A DNA stretch of 64,000 nt from Psychrobacter sp. PG1. GTDB lineage: Bacteria; Pseudomonadota; Gammaproteobacteria; Pseudomonadales; Moraxellaceae. Under the pieces are notes generated by a model. That model was not told where the DNA came from, searched no databases, and saw nothing but the letters and a program-made list of their open reading frames with translations. The stretch is from positions 353,172-417,171 of the forward strand of contig NZ_JABUZG010000084.1 in NCBI RefSeq assembly GCF_014897815.1, given 5' to 3'. Each line of letters starts with the position of its first letter. Position 1 is the stretch's first letter. The translations under genes and the position numbers were made by a program. Of this stretch, positions 39,622-49,606 are shown one piece after another.

Positions 39622-40635
39622 TTACCTGGCAATATTTTCTAAATCTAAAAGTATCTGCTCCATACTCCGATACCTTCTCTCCACCCGCTTTGCCAATGCT
39701 TTATTAATGATACCTTGATAGTGACTATATTTTAACGGCAAGGTTGGAATAGGCTGTTGGTAATGCTGAATCGCCCATGCTTTTAATTTGTCATTACTGT
39801 TAGCACTTATCTGAAACGGTCGCTTGCCTGTTAGTATTTCAACCATCATGATACCGAACGCATAGATATCACTTTGTACTGTTGCACTCTGTCCCTGCCA
39901 GCGTTCAGGGGCAAGATACGCAGGTGTACCAGCAGGACTTGCCAAAATTGGGGCGTTAAGACATTCTGCTAAGGCAAAATCGGTTAACAATAAATCAGCC
40001 TTGATACAGCTATCATCCACATGATTTGGCAAAAAATCATCTAGCAAAATATTGCTAGGCTTAATATCATTGTGTAGCCAGCCAGCGCTATGTAGAGTGG
40101 CGATAAGGTGCGCAGATTGCACCATAAAATGATGCTTTCGTTGAGAATTTAATAACGAATGATTTCGAACATTAAGCTGAGTTGCTAAGCTACCACTGGG
40201 ATAATATGGCATGGTGAGTATCGTCAGCTGCGAAAACTGATCTAGTACCTGTACCCTTAGAGTTTCATAAGCGAGCATTGGCGGAGCAATAGCAAAAAGA
40301 CTGTCTTGAAATCTATTTTGATTGGCTGATAAATTATTGATAGATTTTAGAACACCGATTTCATGGGTTAAGCCAGCCAAATTTTGATTGCTAGCAGCCG
40401 TTAACTGCCATTTAATCATCACTCGACCAAATTGTGGATGCTGGGCACGCGTCAAGCCTTGAAAGTCATTCTCGTTATTCTGAGCTTGCTGGCTGATGCG
40501 CTGATGCGAAATCTCGCTATAATTCAAGCTTGAGAATAACGTAGTCAATGTTGGCAACATTTGCTGCGCTTGCATTTGTAATGCTTGTTTTGCACACGCT
40601 TTTGCATTAGAGGAATTACTGGCACTATTTTTCAT
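39622..40635 (-). CDS. atypical Hanks-type Ser/Thr protein kinase
   Basis: The 337-residue cytosolic protein has the eukaryote-like kinase fold: ATP-binding Lys at about 75 (RVMIKWQ), αC Glu at about 92, catalytic loop HNDIKPSN (188-195) with the Asp and Asn present, a metal motif DFA in place of DFG (219-221), and APE at 242-244 within GTPAYLAPERWQG. DIYAFGIMMVEILTGKRPF is the usual subdomain IX region. No glycine-rich GxGxxG loop is visible; the N-terminus is Gln/Asn-rich. There is no transmembrane or sensor domain and no PP2C phosphatase beside it. The substrate is unknown. Confidence 0.85.
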   Translation of the reverse strand: MKNSASNSSNAKACAKQALQMQAQQMLPTLTTLFSSLNYSEISHQRISQQAQNNENDFQGLTRAQHPQFGRVMIKWQLTAASNQNLAGLTHEIGVLKSINNLSANQNRFQDSLFAIAPPMLAYETLRVQVLDQFSQLTILTMPYYPSGSLATQLNVRNHSLLNSQRKHHFMVQSAHLIATLHSAGWLHNDIKPSNILLDDFLPNHVDDSCIKADLLLTDFALAECLNAPILASPAGTPAYLAPERWQGQSATVQSDIYAFGIMMVEILTGKRPFQISANSNDKLKAWAIQHYQQPIPTLPLKYSHYQGIINKALAKRVERRYRSMEQILLDLENIAR

Positions 40636-40704
40636 GGTAAAGTGATACCTCTATATAGCTAGTATGCCGAACGTCATTTTAATTTTTATGAGCGACTGAG
40701 TATT

Positions 40705-41667
40705 ATGCCCCAATCCACTAAGCCTGTTACGAATTACGCCCTACCCGACCATTTATTGGATTTACTCGGACAGTATCTACAAGAGCAAGTCACGCCAACT
40801 ATCGAGATTGACCCTGCACAGCTCGCCTATCGCTGGGTCGGTGGTCATAATGGACATTTGGAGCCATTGGCAGTGAACTTATTTTTAAGTTTAGATGATT
40901 TGCACGGTATCGATACCCAAAAGGCAAAACTGGTACAAAACACACGGCAATTTCTAAAGGGCTATCCTGCCAATCATGTCTTAATGACAGGGACACGTGG
41001 TGCTGGCAAATCATCGCTGATTCGGGCATTGCTACAAGCCTATCATAGTGAGGGACTGCGCATTATTGAAATTGCCCGTGATGACCTGCGCGTGCTTGAT
41101 AAGATACGCGCCGCCATTAATGCACTGCCGACCAAGTGTGGTTGTCACTATGTGGTGTACTGTGATGACTTGGCGTTTAACGGTCAAGATGAAAGTTATC
41201 GGACATTGAAAAGCGTATTGGACGGCTCGCTAGATTCGGAGCAAGACAAGTTATTGGTTTATGCGACCAGTAATCGCCGTCATCTATTGCCCCAGCTAAT
41301 GAAAGACAATGTCAATATTTATAATGGTCAAACCGATGAGGTTAATCCTTATGAAACCATTGATGAGACGGTATCGCTGTCTGATCGCTTTGGGCTTTGG
41401 TTGTCCTTTCATCCAATGGATCAAAATACCTATTTACACATCGTGCGCCATTATTTATCACTTTCGCCAAACCGCCATCTAGATAATGCAAATGACGTTA
41501 AAGAAAGTAATAATAAAGAAAATAATAAGACGCTACCTGATAACGTTAGAGCAGCAGCGCTACGTTGGGCATCAGAGCGCGGTGGACGTTCAGGACGAGT
41601 GGCTTATCAGTTTAGCCGCTACTGGATAGGACAGACACGATTAGCAGCTGAAGACAGTCCATCGTAA
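40705..41667 (+). CDS. DUF815-family ATP-binding protein (AAA-like)
   Basis: The 320-residue protein has a P-loop GTRGAGKSS at 96-104 and a Walker-B-like strand YVVYCDDLAFN, then YATSNRRHLLP, a sensor-like region, and a C-terminal helical part. This combination is that of DUF815, a conserved AAA+-like family of unknown function. A polar stretch rich in Asn/Glu (about 255-275) interrupts the C-terminal part. It is divergent from the kinase gene, with 69 bases between starts. Function cannot be assigned. Confidence 0.85.
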   Translation: MPQSTKPVTNYALPDHLLDLLGQYLQEQVTPTIEIDPAQLAYRWVGGHNGHLEPLAVNLFLSLDDLHGIDTQKAKLVQNTRQFLKGYPANHVLMTGTRGAGKSSLIRALLQAYHSEGLRIIEIARDDLRVLDKIRAAINALPTKCGCHYVVYCDDLAFNGQDESYRTLKSVLDGSLDSEQDKLLVYATSNRRHLLPQLMKDNVNIYNGQTDEVNPYETIDETVSLSDRFGLWLSFHPMDQNTYLHIVRHYLSLSPNRHLDNANDVKESNNKENNKTLPDNVRAAALRWASERGGRSGRVAYQFSRYWIGQTRLAAEDSPS

Positions 41668-41705
41668 GCTTCATTAAAAGTTATTTTTATGATGACACTC
41701 AGTGC

Positions 41706-42833
41706 TTAACGACCGCGTGCAGAGCCTAGATACTGCACGTGGTTATTATCAGGTTTATCTACCAATTCAGCTGCACCATTGACTATATATTGGTCAAAAT
41801 CTGCGGCTAACCATAGATTACCTTTGTAAACGCTCTCAGCATCCAAGCGAATGTATGCCATATTTGGTGTCTTGCTATTAGGATTATCAAAGCTTTGATA
41901 ACGAGCGCTGAAGTGAGTCAAAATTAGATTATTTACGCCACTTTTTTCTACAAAACCCGCCACCGATTGCGCACTACTATGCATTGGATCAAACTCTGGA
42001 TTTTTGCCTTGAATTTTAGTCAACACCTCATGCGTATATGTTGCTTCATGCACCAATAAATCCGTATCAACCAACGCCGCAGTGAGACACGCTGGCGTAT
42101 CGTTATCACCAGCCACCACTACTCGCGTTCGTGACAGGTCATCATTGACATAATCACCTGCACATAATTGCTGCCCCTCTTCAGTGATGACATCGTGACC
42201 TTGCTGCAATTTACCCCATAGTGCGCTTGCAGGAATACCTTGCGCCAGCAGTTTATCCGTATCAAGCGTGCGATGATGGATAGTCTGCGTGATACCAAAT
42301 GCATGAGAAGCAACCCGATGTGATAGCAGCGTGATATCAATATCAAGCTGATGCTGGTCGCTTAATAGGATATTCACCTTGTTTGTATCACTTTGCTCAG
42401 ATAGCACCTCTTCAATCGCTATAAAATTAAGAGCAAAGGGTAAATACAATTCCGTGGTTAAGGTAATGGCTTCAAGCAATGTCGCGATTGCTTTTGGAGC
42501 AATGAGGGTCAGCGGCTCACGGCGTCCTGACATGGCGGCACTCGCCAACAACCCTGGTAACCCATAGCAATGATCGCCATGCACATGGGTAATACAAATC
42601 GCTTGGAGCTGATGCAAAGAAAGCTTGGTATGCAATAGCTGCTGCTGCGTGCCTTCACCGCAATCTATCAGTAGCCATGGACGCGATTTTTTATTTTGAT
42701 TGGCATTCTGTGGTTGATTGCCTTGCTGTGCGCCAGATAAATAAGGATTCAAGCATTCAATCGCCAGTGCGGTCACATTACGCTGTTTGGTTGGCACACC
42801 AGCAGAGGTACCCAAAAAAGTCAGCTTCAACAT
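41706..42833 (-). CDS. rnz: ribonuclease Z
   Basis: RNase Z trims tRNA 3' ends. It is a metallo-beta-lactamase fold protein with GTSAGVPTKQRN, the zinc motif ITHVHGDHCYGLPGLL, AGDNDTPACL and LVHEATY, and a later TSH-like LTHFSARY. The 375-residue length exceeds E. coli ElaC (305), with polar inserts near residues 38-50 and 140-155. The next genes downstream in transcription end convergently with DUF815, with 38 bases between the stops. The 89-residue protein gene lies 32 bases upstream, so the two may be co-transcribed. Confidence 0.93.
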   Translation of the reverse strand: MLKLTFLGTSAGVPTKQRNVTALAIECLNPYLSGAQQGNQPQNANQNKKSRPWLLIDCGEGTQQQLLHTKLSLHQLQAICITHVHGDHCYGLPGLLASAAMSGRREPLTLIAPKAIATLLEAITLTTELYLPFALNFIAIEEVLSEQSDTNKVNILLSDQHQLDIDITLLSHRVASHAFGITQTIHHRTLDTDKLLAQGIPASALWGKLQQGHDVITEEGQQLCAGDYVNDDLSRTRVVVAGDNDTPACLTAALVDTDLLVHEATYTHEVLTKIQGKNPEFDPMHSSAQSVAGFVEKSGVNNLILTHFSARYQSFDNPNSKTPNMAYIRLDAESVYKGNLWLAADFDQYIVNGAAELVDKPDNNHVQYLGSARGR

Positions 42834-42865
42834 AGATTACCTCTCTTACACATGATACTTATCTG

Positions 42866-43135
42866 CTATGACAATTGGCACATCATGGTTTTTTGCGCTG
42901 CAACCATCTGCCCACCATTGGCCGTACATTCACTGACCATATTGGACTCATAAGATTTCCAGCCGCCATAAAAGCTGGCCACACACAATATAACCACGAG
43001 CAATTTTTGTGACCATGCTTTAATAGATACCTGCTGATGGTTCACATTGTCAGCAGTAGTATCAAGCGCTGGCTTAGCAGCAATGCCAGTATCAACATCA
43101 GTATGCTTGTTATGCGATTTATTTAAGTCTGTCAT
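42866..43135 (-). CDS. small single-pass membrane protein of unknown function
   Basis: The 89-residue product has a polar N-terminal half (about 1-42), one transmembrane helix (KLLVVILCVASFYGGW, about 44-59), and a short C-terminal part with two cysteines (SECTANGG and MMCQLS), likely periplasmic. AGGATAAGA before the ATG is a good ribosome-binding site. I do not recognise the family. It lies between gst and rnz, and directly after a terminator-like hairpin that ends gst, so it may have its own promoter or depend on read-through. Confidence 0.7.
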   Translation of the reverse strand: MTDLNKSHNKHTDVDTGIAAKPALDTTADNVNHQQVSIKAWSQKLLVVILCVASFYGGWKSYESNMVSECTANGGQMVAAQKTMMCQLS

Positions 43136-43145
43136 TTCTTATCCT

Positions 43146-43181
43146 AAAAAAGGTTTTGTCTATGAATAAACAAAACCCTTC
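43146..43181 (-). terminator. terminator after the gst gene
   Basis: On the minus strand AAGGGTTTTGT and ACAAAACCTT form a stem with a 10-base loop followed by a T-run. It ends right at the ribosome-binding site of the 89-residue protein gene. Confidence 0.78.
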
Positions 43182-43228
43182 ATTTTAATATTAAATTAGT
43201 CATTTATGAACGATTAAATCCGCCGCTT

Positions 43229-43897
43229 TTAGAACTTCAAACGACCACCCTTTTCTTCTGCACGCTTAAAGGCATCGCGCTCCTCACAGCGTTTTAGCCA
43301 AATTAAGATATTGGCATATTTACTGCTATCTAATCCTGTACCAGCATTAGCACCCACAACCGCAAGATGCATTTGTATATCAGCGGCACTAAATTCAGCC
43401 CCTGCAAACCAATGGTTGTCTTGCAAATGCTGCTCCATCATCGCCAATATAGCATCCAGACTTTTGCTTATCATATTTTTTTCGACTTGGTTACGAATGC
43501 TTTTGCTCACAGGCTTGATGAGCATGGGCGACTGCTCAACCACTTTGGTAAATACCAAACGCATGACCAATGGCGGCATCACTGATGCTTCAGCGAAATG
43601 CAACCAAAACGTGTAAGCCTCCCACGCCGCTTCATTATCATCCGCAGGCTTGAACTGTTTCTCGCTATCATAATGCTTCAACAAGTATTCGATTATAAAC
43701 CCTGATTCGATGAGCACACGGTCATTTACTTCTAACATGGGTGCATGACCGAGCGGATGTATTTTTTTTAAACTGTCAGGCGCACGGTATGCTTTATTGC
43801 GCTCATAGCAAGTCAATTGATAATCGACGCCAAGCTCTTCTAACAGCCAAATAATACGAAATGATCGCGAATTTGCTAAATGATGAAGGTGTAACAT
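43229..43897 (-). CDS. glutathione S-transferase family protein
   Basis: The 222-residue protein has the thioredoxin-like GST N-domain (LHHLANSRSFRIIWLLEELG with the likely active-site Ser/Asn region, KIHPLGHAPMLEVNDRVLIESGFIIEYL) and an all-helical C-domain containing FAGAEFSAADIQMHLAV. These are features of cytosolic GSTs. Substrate and role, such as detoxification, are not readable. A terminator follows on its strand. It is a single-gene unit between the 89-residue protein and the RarD-like genes. Confidence 0.9.
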   Translation of the reverse strand: MLHLHHLANSRSFRIIWLLEELGVDYQLTCYERNKAYRAPDSLKKIHPLGHAPMLEVNDRVLIESGFIIEYLLKHYDSEKQFKPADDNEAAWEAYTFWLHFAEASVMPPLVMRLVFTKVVEQSPMLIKPVSKSIRNQVEKNMISKSLDAILAMMEQHLQDNHWFAGAEFSAADIQMHLAVVGANAGTGLDSSKYANILIWLKRCEERDAFKRAEEKGGRLKF

Positions 43898-44112
43898 AAA
43901 CCATCCTAGTTATAATGTGAATAAGTTATCGTGTGAATAAGTCGTAATATGTATAGTTGGTGCCACGCATTCTATTAATAAACGTTGTTAAGCGTGGCAG
44001 CAATGCTATCGATAATAGCGTAATTAATGCCTCTTTAACACAGAAACTGTGTAGAGTAATGACGAAAAACATTGCCCGCTCAGTCAAGTCTATATCGACT
44101 TGCTGGCAGGCG

Positions 44113-45183
44113 CTACTTTGAATGCAGCTCTTCAATTTTGCGTGTCATCTTATGTATTTTTTGCTGATACTTTCTAATTTTACGGAAACGATGCGCGGTT
44201 AATACACCTTTAATACGGCGGTTTTTCAGACGGCGACGTGGCGGGAAGCTACCCACTTGTGGCTCATTATAACCATGCAAACGGTCATCACGCTTACGTG
44301 CCAAGTAACCAAGCGCACTATCCACAATCATCATCAACAGCGCGACAAAAATCATGCCGTACATAAATAAAGAGCCTCCCTCATCGATACTTTGATGCAA
44401 AATCGTGATGGAAAATATGAATAAAAATATCGGCTCAAGGTAGCATAAGGTGCCAAATAATGAGACGGGCAGCTTTTGGCTGGCAACCATGGTCAACGAC
44501 ATCGCAGCCGTACTGATAATGCCTAACAGTGGCAACAGATACCAAAACTTATCGGTAGATATCGCCAGCGCAAACCCGCCATTGAGATATAAAGCAATCA
44601 ATACCACTGGCGTCAATAAAACAAGGTCAGAGATAAGCCCTGTGATCGGCGGCACTGCCAATTTACGACGCAGTAGATAATAGGGCGGATAACCCAAGCA
44701 AACAAATAAAGTCGCCCAAGAAATACTGCCGTACTGAAAGACATCATAAGCAATACCTGCGCCTGCACAAATGGTGGCAATCCATTGTAACAAGCTCATG
44801 TCTTCGTTATAAAAAAACCGACCAACCATAATCATAATCATTGGATATAAAAAGTAACCCAATGTCACCTCAAGCCCCAAATCATTGACAGGTGCCCACA
44901 TAAATATCCAGATTTGCGCGCCCAATATTGGTGTCGGTATGATAAATAAAAACCATTCTTTGGGCGACTTTAGGGTTTTGAGATAATCAAAAATATGCTG
45001 CCACTGCTTAAGCACACTAATCAGCAGCATCAGACTCAATAGCATCATCAGTACGCGCCAAGAAGCGACTTGCGTCCCTGACAACGGCTGCATCAATAGA
45101 CCAAATAAGAATAGCAATGAATATAAAAAATTTGCTGCCACTGCAGCGATGGTACCTTGCGACGTTTGATTCGTGGTGAGCAT
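44113..45183 (-). CDS. RarD-like EamA/DMT permease, copy 1
   Basis: The protein is a drug/metabolite transporter family member related to RarD, with about ten hydrophobic segments. Family stretches are SGTQVASWRVLMMLLSL, WIFMWAPVNDLGLEVTLGYF and LGYPPYYLLRRKL. A basic C-terminal tail of about 60 residues (PPRRRLKNRRIKGVLTAHRF and a coiled-coil-like end) goes beyond the E. coli family member (296 residues). The start ATG 45183 has AAGG 8 bases upstream; the frame opens 18 codons earlier. It is a tandem paralog of the next gene, with the same start context, and is preceded by a terminator-like hairpin at 45236-45269. Confidence 0.88.
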   Translation of the reverse strand: MLTTNQTSQGTIAAVAANFLYSLLFLFGLLMQPLSGTQVASWRVLMMLLSLMLLISVLKQWQHIFDYLKTLKSPKEWFLFIIPTPILGAQIWIFMWAPVNDLGLEVTLGYFLYPMIMIMVGRFFYNEDMSLLQWIATICAGAGIAYDVFQYGSISWATLFVCLGYPPYYLLRRKLAVPPITGLISDLVLLTPVVLIALYLNGGFALAISTDKFWYLLPLLGIISTAAMSLTMVASQKLPVSLFGTLCYLEPIFLFIFSITILHQSIDEGGSLFMYGMIFVALLMMIVDSALGYLARKRDDRLHGYNEPQVGSFPPRRRLKNRRIKGVLTAHRFRKIRKYQQKIHKMTRKIEELHSK

Positions 45184-45235
45184 AACGACAACCTTGAAAA
45201 ATGAGCGCACGTCCTTGGCAATTTTAGAAAAAAAC

Positions 45236-45269
45236 AAAAGCCTCCGACGCGGACGTCGAAGGCTTTTTG
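45236..45269. terminator. terminator between the two RarD-like genes
   Basis: AAAAGCCTCCGACG and CGTCGAAGGCTTTTT form a stem with one mismatch around loop CGGA. The flanks hold A and T runs, so it can act in both directions. Its arms closely resemble those at 46602-46635. Confidence 0.85.
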
Positions 45270-45424
45270 ATCTATAAACTCTGTTATCTACAACATAATC
45301 ATATAATATTGAGATAAATACTTGGAATATATCGTGTTTATCTTGTGGTCGGTATTATGTCAAAGTCAGAATAGATAAGCAATACACCTGCTTTACTAAA
45401 GCGTTCACCTACCCATTCAGCATC

Positions 45425-46495
45425 TTACTTTGCACTCAACTGCTCGATTTTTTGCTGTATTCTATCCATCTTTTTTTGATAGCGCCGAATCTTACGAAAA
45501 CGATGCGCGGTTAAAACCCCATCAATACGCTGATCTATGAAACGACGACGCGGCGGAAACCCGCCCACTTGTGGCTCTCGATAGCCATGCAAATGATTGT
45601 CACGGCGGCGCTTAAGATAACCTCTTATACTATCAGCGATCATCACCAGTAACGCCAAACTTACCATACCATACATGAACAAAGAGCCGCCCTCATCGAG
45701 GCTTTGACTTAGAACAGTGATGGATAAAACAAACAGCAGCATAGGTTCGACATAGCTTAGCGCCCCAAATAATGATACAGGTAATTTGCTACTGGCAATC
45801 ATGGTTAAGGACATCGCCAGTGCACTAAAGGCTCCTAGCAGTGGTAATAAATACCAGAACTTGATGTCCTGTGCTGCCGTACTAAAGCCGCCGCTAAAAT
45901 ACAACATAATGAGCACCACTGGCGTTAACAAAGCCAAGTCAGACAACAGCCCTGTGATAGGCGGCACAGCCAGTTTACGCCGCAATAGATAATAAGGTGG
46001 ATAGCCCAAGCACACAAACAACGTTACCCAAGATACTGAGCCATATTGAAAGATATCATAGCCAATACCTAAGGCTGCACATAGCGCGGCCACCCACTGC
46101 AACGCACTCATATGCTCGTGATAAAAAAATCGACCAAGTACAATCATCACCAGCGGTAATAAAAAATAGCCCAAGGTGACATCCAGACCAAAGCCATTGA
46201 CTGGTGCCCACATAAATAGCCAAATTTGACCACCCAAAATCGGTGTGGGCAAAATAAATATCAGCCACTCTTTCGGAGTTTTTAAGGTTTTGAGATAATC
46301 AAAAACGTGTTGCCATTGCTTGGTAAAACTGACCAACAATAGCAAACTTAGCAGCATCATGAGCACGCGCCATGAGGCTACCTGCGTACCTGTCAAAGGC
46401 AGCATAAATAGCCCAAACACAAACATCATCGAAAATAAAAAGCTCGATGATATCGAAGCAAGGGTTCCTTGAAAAGTTTGATTGGTCGAGAGCAT
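45425..46495 (-). CDS. RarD-like EamA/DMT permease, copy 2
   Basis: Like its neighbour, this 356-residue protein has about ten hydrophobic segments and is close to copy 1 along its length, with shared SGTQVASW-like stretches, LGYPPYYLLRRKL and the same basic C-terminal tail (FPPRRRFIDQRIDGVLTAHR). AAGG lies 8 bases before the ATG. The cargo is unknown for both. It follows gyrA on the minus strand after a bidirectional terminator. The two copies look like a tandem duplication that has since diverged. Confidence 0.88.
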   Translation of the reverse strand: MLSTNQTFQGTLASISSSFLFSMMFVFGLFMLPLTGTQVASWRVLMMLLSLLLLVSFTKQWQHVFDYLKTLKTPKEWLIFILPTPILGGQIWLFMWAPVNGFGLDVTLGYFLLPLVMIVLGRFFYHEHMSALQWVAALCAALGIGYDIFQYGSVSWVTLFVCLGYPPYYLLRRKLAVPPITGLLSDLALLTPVVLIMLYFSGGFSTAAQDIKFWYLLPLLGAFSALAMSLTMIASSKLPVSLFGALSYVEPMLLFVLSITVLSQSLDEGGSLFMYGMVSLALLVMIADSIRGYLKRRRDNHLHGYREPQVGGFPPRRRFIDQRIDGVLTAHRFRKIRRYQKKMDRIQQKIEQLSAK

Positions 46496-46601
46496 AACAA
46501 CAGCCTTAAAAAATAGAACTTTATGGGCATTATTTATAAAAAATTAGAGCAGCGGAAACTTAGAGGCAGACTCTAACAATAGATGACGTACAGAAAAAAA
46601 T

Positions 46602-46635
46602 AAAAGCCTCCGACGATAACGTCAGAGGCTTTTTA
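46602..46635. terminator. terminator after gyrA
   Basis: AAAAGCCTCCGACG and CGTCAGAGGCTTTTT form a stem with one mismatch and loop ATAA, with A and T runs on both sides. It follows the gyrA stop by about 50 bases on the minus strand. Confidence 0.88.
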
Positions 46636-46682
46636 TAGAACAATCATATAAGACTAGATCAAAAAGCTAACTACTGAGACAT

Positions 46683-49502
46683 TTATTCGTCGTCTGTGTT
46701 TTCACCGTCTGTACTATCAACATCTAATTCATTGTCAGTAGCAATATCCATAACGTCATTCGTTGCTGTGTTGCCAGTAGCTGCATCGATATCTATCTGC
46801 TCTTGACCTGCCACATCAAATGTACCGTCTTCTCTCATGGCATCAACCAGCTCATCGTCACCTTCTTCATGCTCAACACGCGCCATAGCGACCAGCTTCT
46901 CGTCTTTTGATAGACGAATCAGCGTCACACCTTGCGTATTACGACCAGAGCTAGCGACATGCTCAACGGGCGTACGAACCAATGTACCTTTATCAGAGAT
47001 TAAAATAATATCGTCTGTAGAGTCAACCTTAGTGGCTCTTACTAGCGCACCATTACGCTCACTGGTTTTGATAGCAATTACACCGCCGCCACCACGATTC
47101 TGGGTATTGAACTCATCGATATAGGTACGTTTACCAAAGCCGTTTTCACAAGCAATAAGGATTTCGCGTACATCATCTTCGATCACCACCAATGATTTTA
47201 TCGACTCATTAGCCGCCAAACGCATACCACGGACACCTTTAGCCGTACGACCCATCACACGCGCATCATTTTCATCAAAACGAATGGCTTTACCACTGGA
47301 TGCAAACAACATCACTTCTTGGCTACCATTAGTGATACGAGCACTGACTAGCTTATCGCCCTCTTCTAGTCCAACCGCAATCAAGCCGTTCGAGCGAATA
47401 TTGGCAAACTGCTTAAGCTCTACCCGCTTCACCGTACCATTGGCAGTTGCAAAGAACACAAAAGGTGGCTCTGCTTGCGTGCTGTCGTCTAATAGTTCAT
47501 CATCCCCATCTATTAGAGCATCTGTTGACGCCTCACCTTTTACCGATAACTCTTCCACTATTTTCGGAATTGGCAGTATCGTAGTGACGGTTTCATCAGG
47601 ATTTAAGCCAATTAAATTCACTAATGGACGACCACGAGCACCGCGACTGGCAATCGGCACTTCAAAACCACGTAAGCTAAAGACACGACCGCTATCCGTG
47701 AAGCACAATACGGTAGCATGCGTTGAGGTCACCACCAAATGATCAATCACATCATCTTCTTTCATTGCGGTTGCAGACTTACCTTTACCGCCACGTTTTT
47801 GCGCGACATAATCGTCAATCGGCTGAGTTTTTGCATAACCAGTACGCGAGACCGTCATGACAACCGTCTGTTCAGGAATCAAATCTTCACGGTTAAAGTC
47901 AGTACGTGAGTCAATAATATCGGTACGGCGCTCATCACCAAAGTTATCACGAATCTCAATCATCTCATTGGAGATAATGGTCATTAGCTTATCAAAATCA
48001 CCAAGAATAGACTCTAAATGAGCGATTTCACGTAGCAAATCCTGATATTCTTCGGTCAATTTGTCTTGCTCAAGACCCGTTAGACGATGCAACTGCATAT
48101 CTAAAATCGCGTTGACCTGCTCAAGTGATAAGCGATAACGTTCTTCGCCCTCAATCAAGCCAAATGGTGCTTTAGGATCTTCGCCTTCGATATAGTCAGG
48201 ACGCACAGATTGACTACCAGCAGCAGTAAGCATCGCCACCACGCTACCTGAACCCCACGTATTATTTAATAAGCTTTCACGTGCCAAACCACGGTTTGCA
48301 GAGGCTTTAATTGTTGCAATAATCTCGTCGATATTTGCCAATGCAACGGTCAAACCTTCGAGCAAATGACCACGTACGCGGGCTTTGTTTAACTCATAAA
48401 TCGTACGGCGTGTCACCACTTCTTGGCGATGACGTACAAAGGCGGCAATCAGCTGACGCAAAGTTAATAATTTTGGCTGACCATTATCGAGCGCTACCAT
48501 ATTGATACTAAAGCTTGATTCGAGCGGCGTTTGCAAGAACAAGTTATTAACGATAACTTCAGCTGTCTCACCACGGCGCAAATCAATGGCGATACGCATA
48601 CCATCTTTGTCAGACTCGTCACGAATCTCGCTAATACCTTCAATCTTTTTATCACGTACGAGTTCTGCGATACGCTCAATCATTTTGGCTTTATTAGATT
48701 GATAAGGTACTTCGGTAAAGACAATACGCTCACGATCGCGGTTGACACCCGTATCACTCATGGCTTCAATATGATAGCGACCACGGATGTGCAAACGACC
48801 TTTACCCGTGCGATAAGCATCTAAAATACCAGCGCGACCATAAATGATACCGCCTGTAGGAAAGTCAGGACCTGAGATGTGTGACATCAACTCTTCAGCT
48901 GATACTTGCGGGTTTTCGGCATAAGCCAAACAAGCATTAATCACTTCTGTCAGGTTGTGCGGCGCCATATTAGTCGCCATACCAACAGCAATACCAGTCG
49001 CACCATTGATTAGTAAGTTTGGAACACGCGCTGGCATGACGCTAGGCATACGCTCAGAACCATCGTAGTTGTCTTCCCAATCAACCGTATCTTTGTCTAA
49101 ATCAGCAAGCATCTGATGCGTCAGCTTGGTCATACGTACTTCGGTATAACGCATGGCAGCCGGAGGATCATCATCGATCGAACCAAAGTTACCTTGACCG
49201 TCAACCATCGGATAACGCAAACTAAAATCCTGCGCCATACGCACAATGGCATCATAGACCGCACTATCGCCATGTGGGTGATATTTACCAATGACATCGC
49301 CGACGACACGTGCAGACTTCTTATATGGCTTATTATAGTCGTTAGATAGCACGTGCATGGCGTACATCACACGGCGGTGTACAGGTTTGAACCCATCACG
49401 CACATCAGGCAGCGCACGCGAGACAATCACGCTCATCGCATAATCCAGATAGGATTGCTTTAGTTCCTCTACGATGCCAATAGGACTGACCGATTCGCTC
49501 AT
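46683..49502 (-). CDS. gyrA: DNA gyrase subunit A
   Basis: GyrA is the breakage-reunion subunit that, with GyrB, introduces negative supercoils. The 939-residue protein has [21 protein letters not shown], the catalytic Tyr in [10 protein letters not shown], the GyrA-box QKRGGKGKS in the C-terminal domain, and the pinwheel repeats. The quinolone region [15 protein letters not shown] keeps Ser and Asp at the positions equivalent to E. coli 83 and 87, so no classical resistance change is seen. The last 50 or so residues are strongly acidic. The frame opens at GTG 49520, but ATG 49502 has AAGGAG at 7 bases. A promoter lies at 49607-49634. Confidence 0.97.
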   Translation of the reverse strand: MSESVSPIGIVEELKQSYLDYAMSVIVSRALPDVRDGFKPVHRRVMYAMHVLSNDYNKPYKKSARVVGDVIGKYHPHGDSAVYDAIVRMAQDFSLRYPMVDGQGNFGSIDDDPPAAMRYTEVRMTKLTHQMLADLDKDTVDWEDNYDGSERMPSVMPARVPNLLINGATGIAVGMATNMAPHNLTEVINACLAYAENPQVSAEELMSHISGPDFPTGGIIYGRAGILDAYRTGKGRLHIRGRYHIEAMSDTGVNRDRERIVFTEVPYQSNKAKMIERIAELVRDKKIEGISEIRDESDKDGMRIAIDLRRGETAEVIVNNLFLQTPLESSFSINMVALDNGQPKLLTLRQLIAAFVRHRQEVVTRRTIYELNKARVRGHLLEGLTVALANIDEIIATIKASANRGLARESLLNNTWGSGSVVAMLTAAGSQSVRPDYIEGEDPKAPFGLIEGEERYRLSLEQVNAILDMQLHRLTGLEQDKLTEEYQDLLREIAHLESILGDFDKLMTIISNEMIEIRDNFGDERRTDIIDSRTDFNREDLIPEQTVVMTVSRTGYAKTQPIDDYVAQKRGGKGKSATAMKEDDVIDHLVVTSTHATVLCFTDSGRVFSLRGFEVPIASRGARGRPLVNLIGLNPDETVTTILPIPKIVEELSVKGEASTDALIDGDDELLDDSTQAEPPFVFFATANGTVKRVELKQFANIRSNGLIAVGLEEGDKLVSARITNGSQEVMLFASSGKAIRFDENDARVMGRTAKGVRGMRLAANESIKSLVVIEDDVREILIACENGFGKRTYIDEFNTQNRGGGGVIAIKTSERNGALVRATKVDSTDDIILISDKGTLVRTPVEHVASSGRNTQGVTLIRLSKDEKLVAMARVEHEEGDDELVDAMREDGTFDVAGQEQIDIDAATGNTATNDVMDIATDNELDVDSTDGENTDDE

Positions 49503-49606
49503 ATACACTCCTTCACTCACATTGTTTTTCTAATGTTGACACGTTTGTTCAAGATACTCATGGGTTATACAAAAATATAGCTGCATCAATGCGCAGCTAC
49601 TATCAG

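Larger units (their letters stand above)
44113..46635 (-). repeat. tandem duplication of [terminator + RarD-like gene]
   Basis: Two units, each with the terminator AAAAGCCTCCGACG-loop-arm and then a RarD-like gene with AAGG and the same start (MLxTNQTxQGT), lie head to tail. Gene copies differ at many positions; the terminator arms differ at only a few. The second unit is 45236-44113, the first 46635-45425. Confidence 0.7.

Noticed and set aside
43926..44135. Possible 49-69 residue membrane peptide between the first RarD-like gene and gst
   Set aside because: Starts with TTG, or an internal ATG with only a poor ribosome-binding site; no family match. Could be real, but the evidence is too thin.
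47284..47742. 152-codon open frame antisense to gyrA
   Set aside because: Low-complexity Ser/Thr/Pro product typical of an antisense frame in a conserved gene; no ribosome-binding site or family match.
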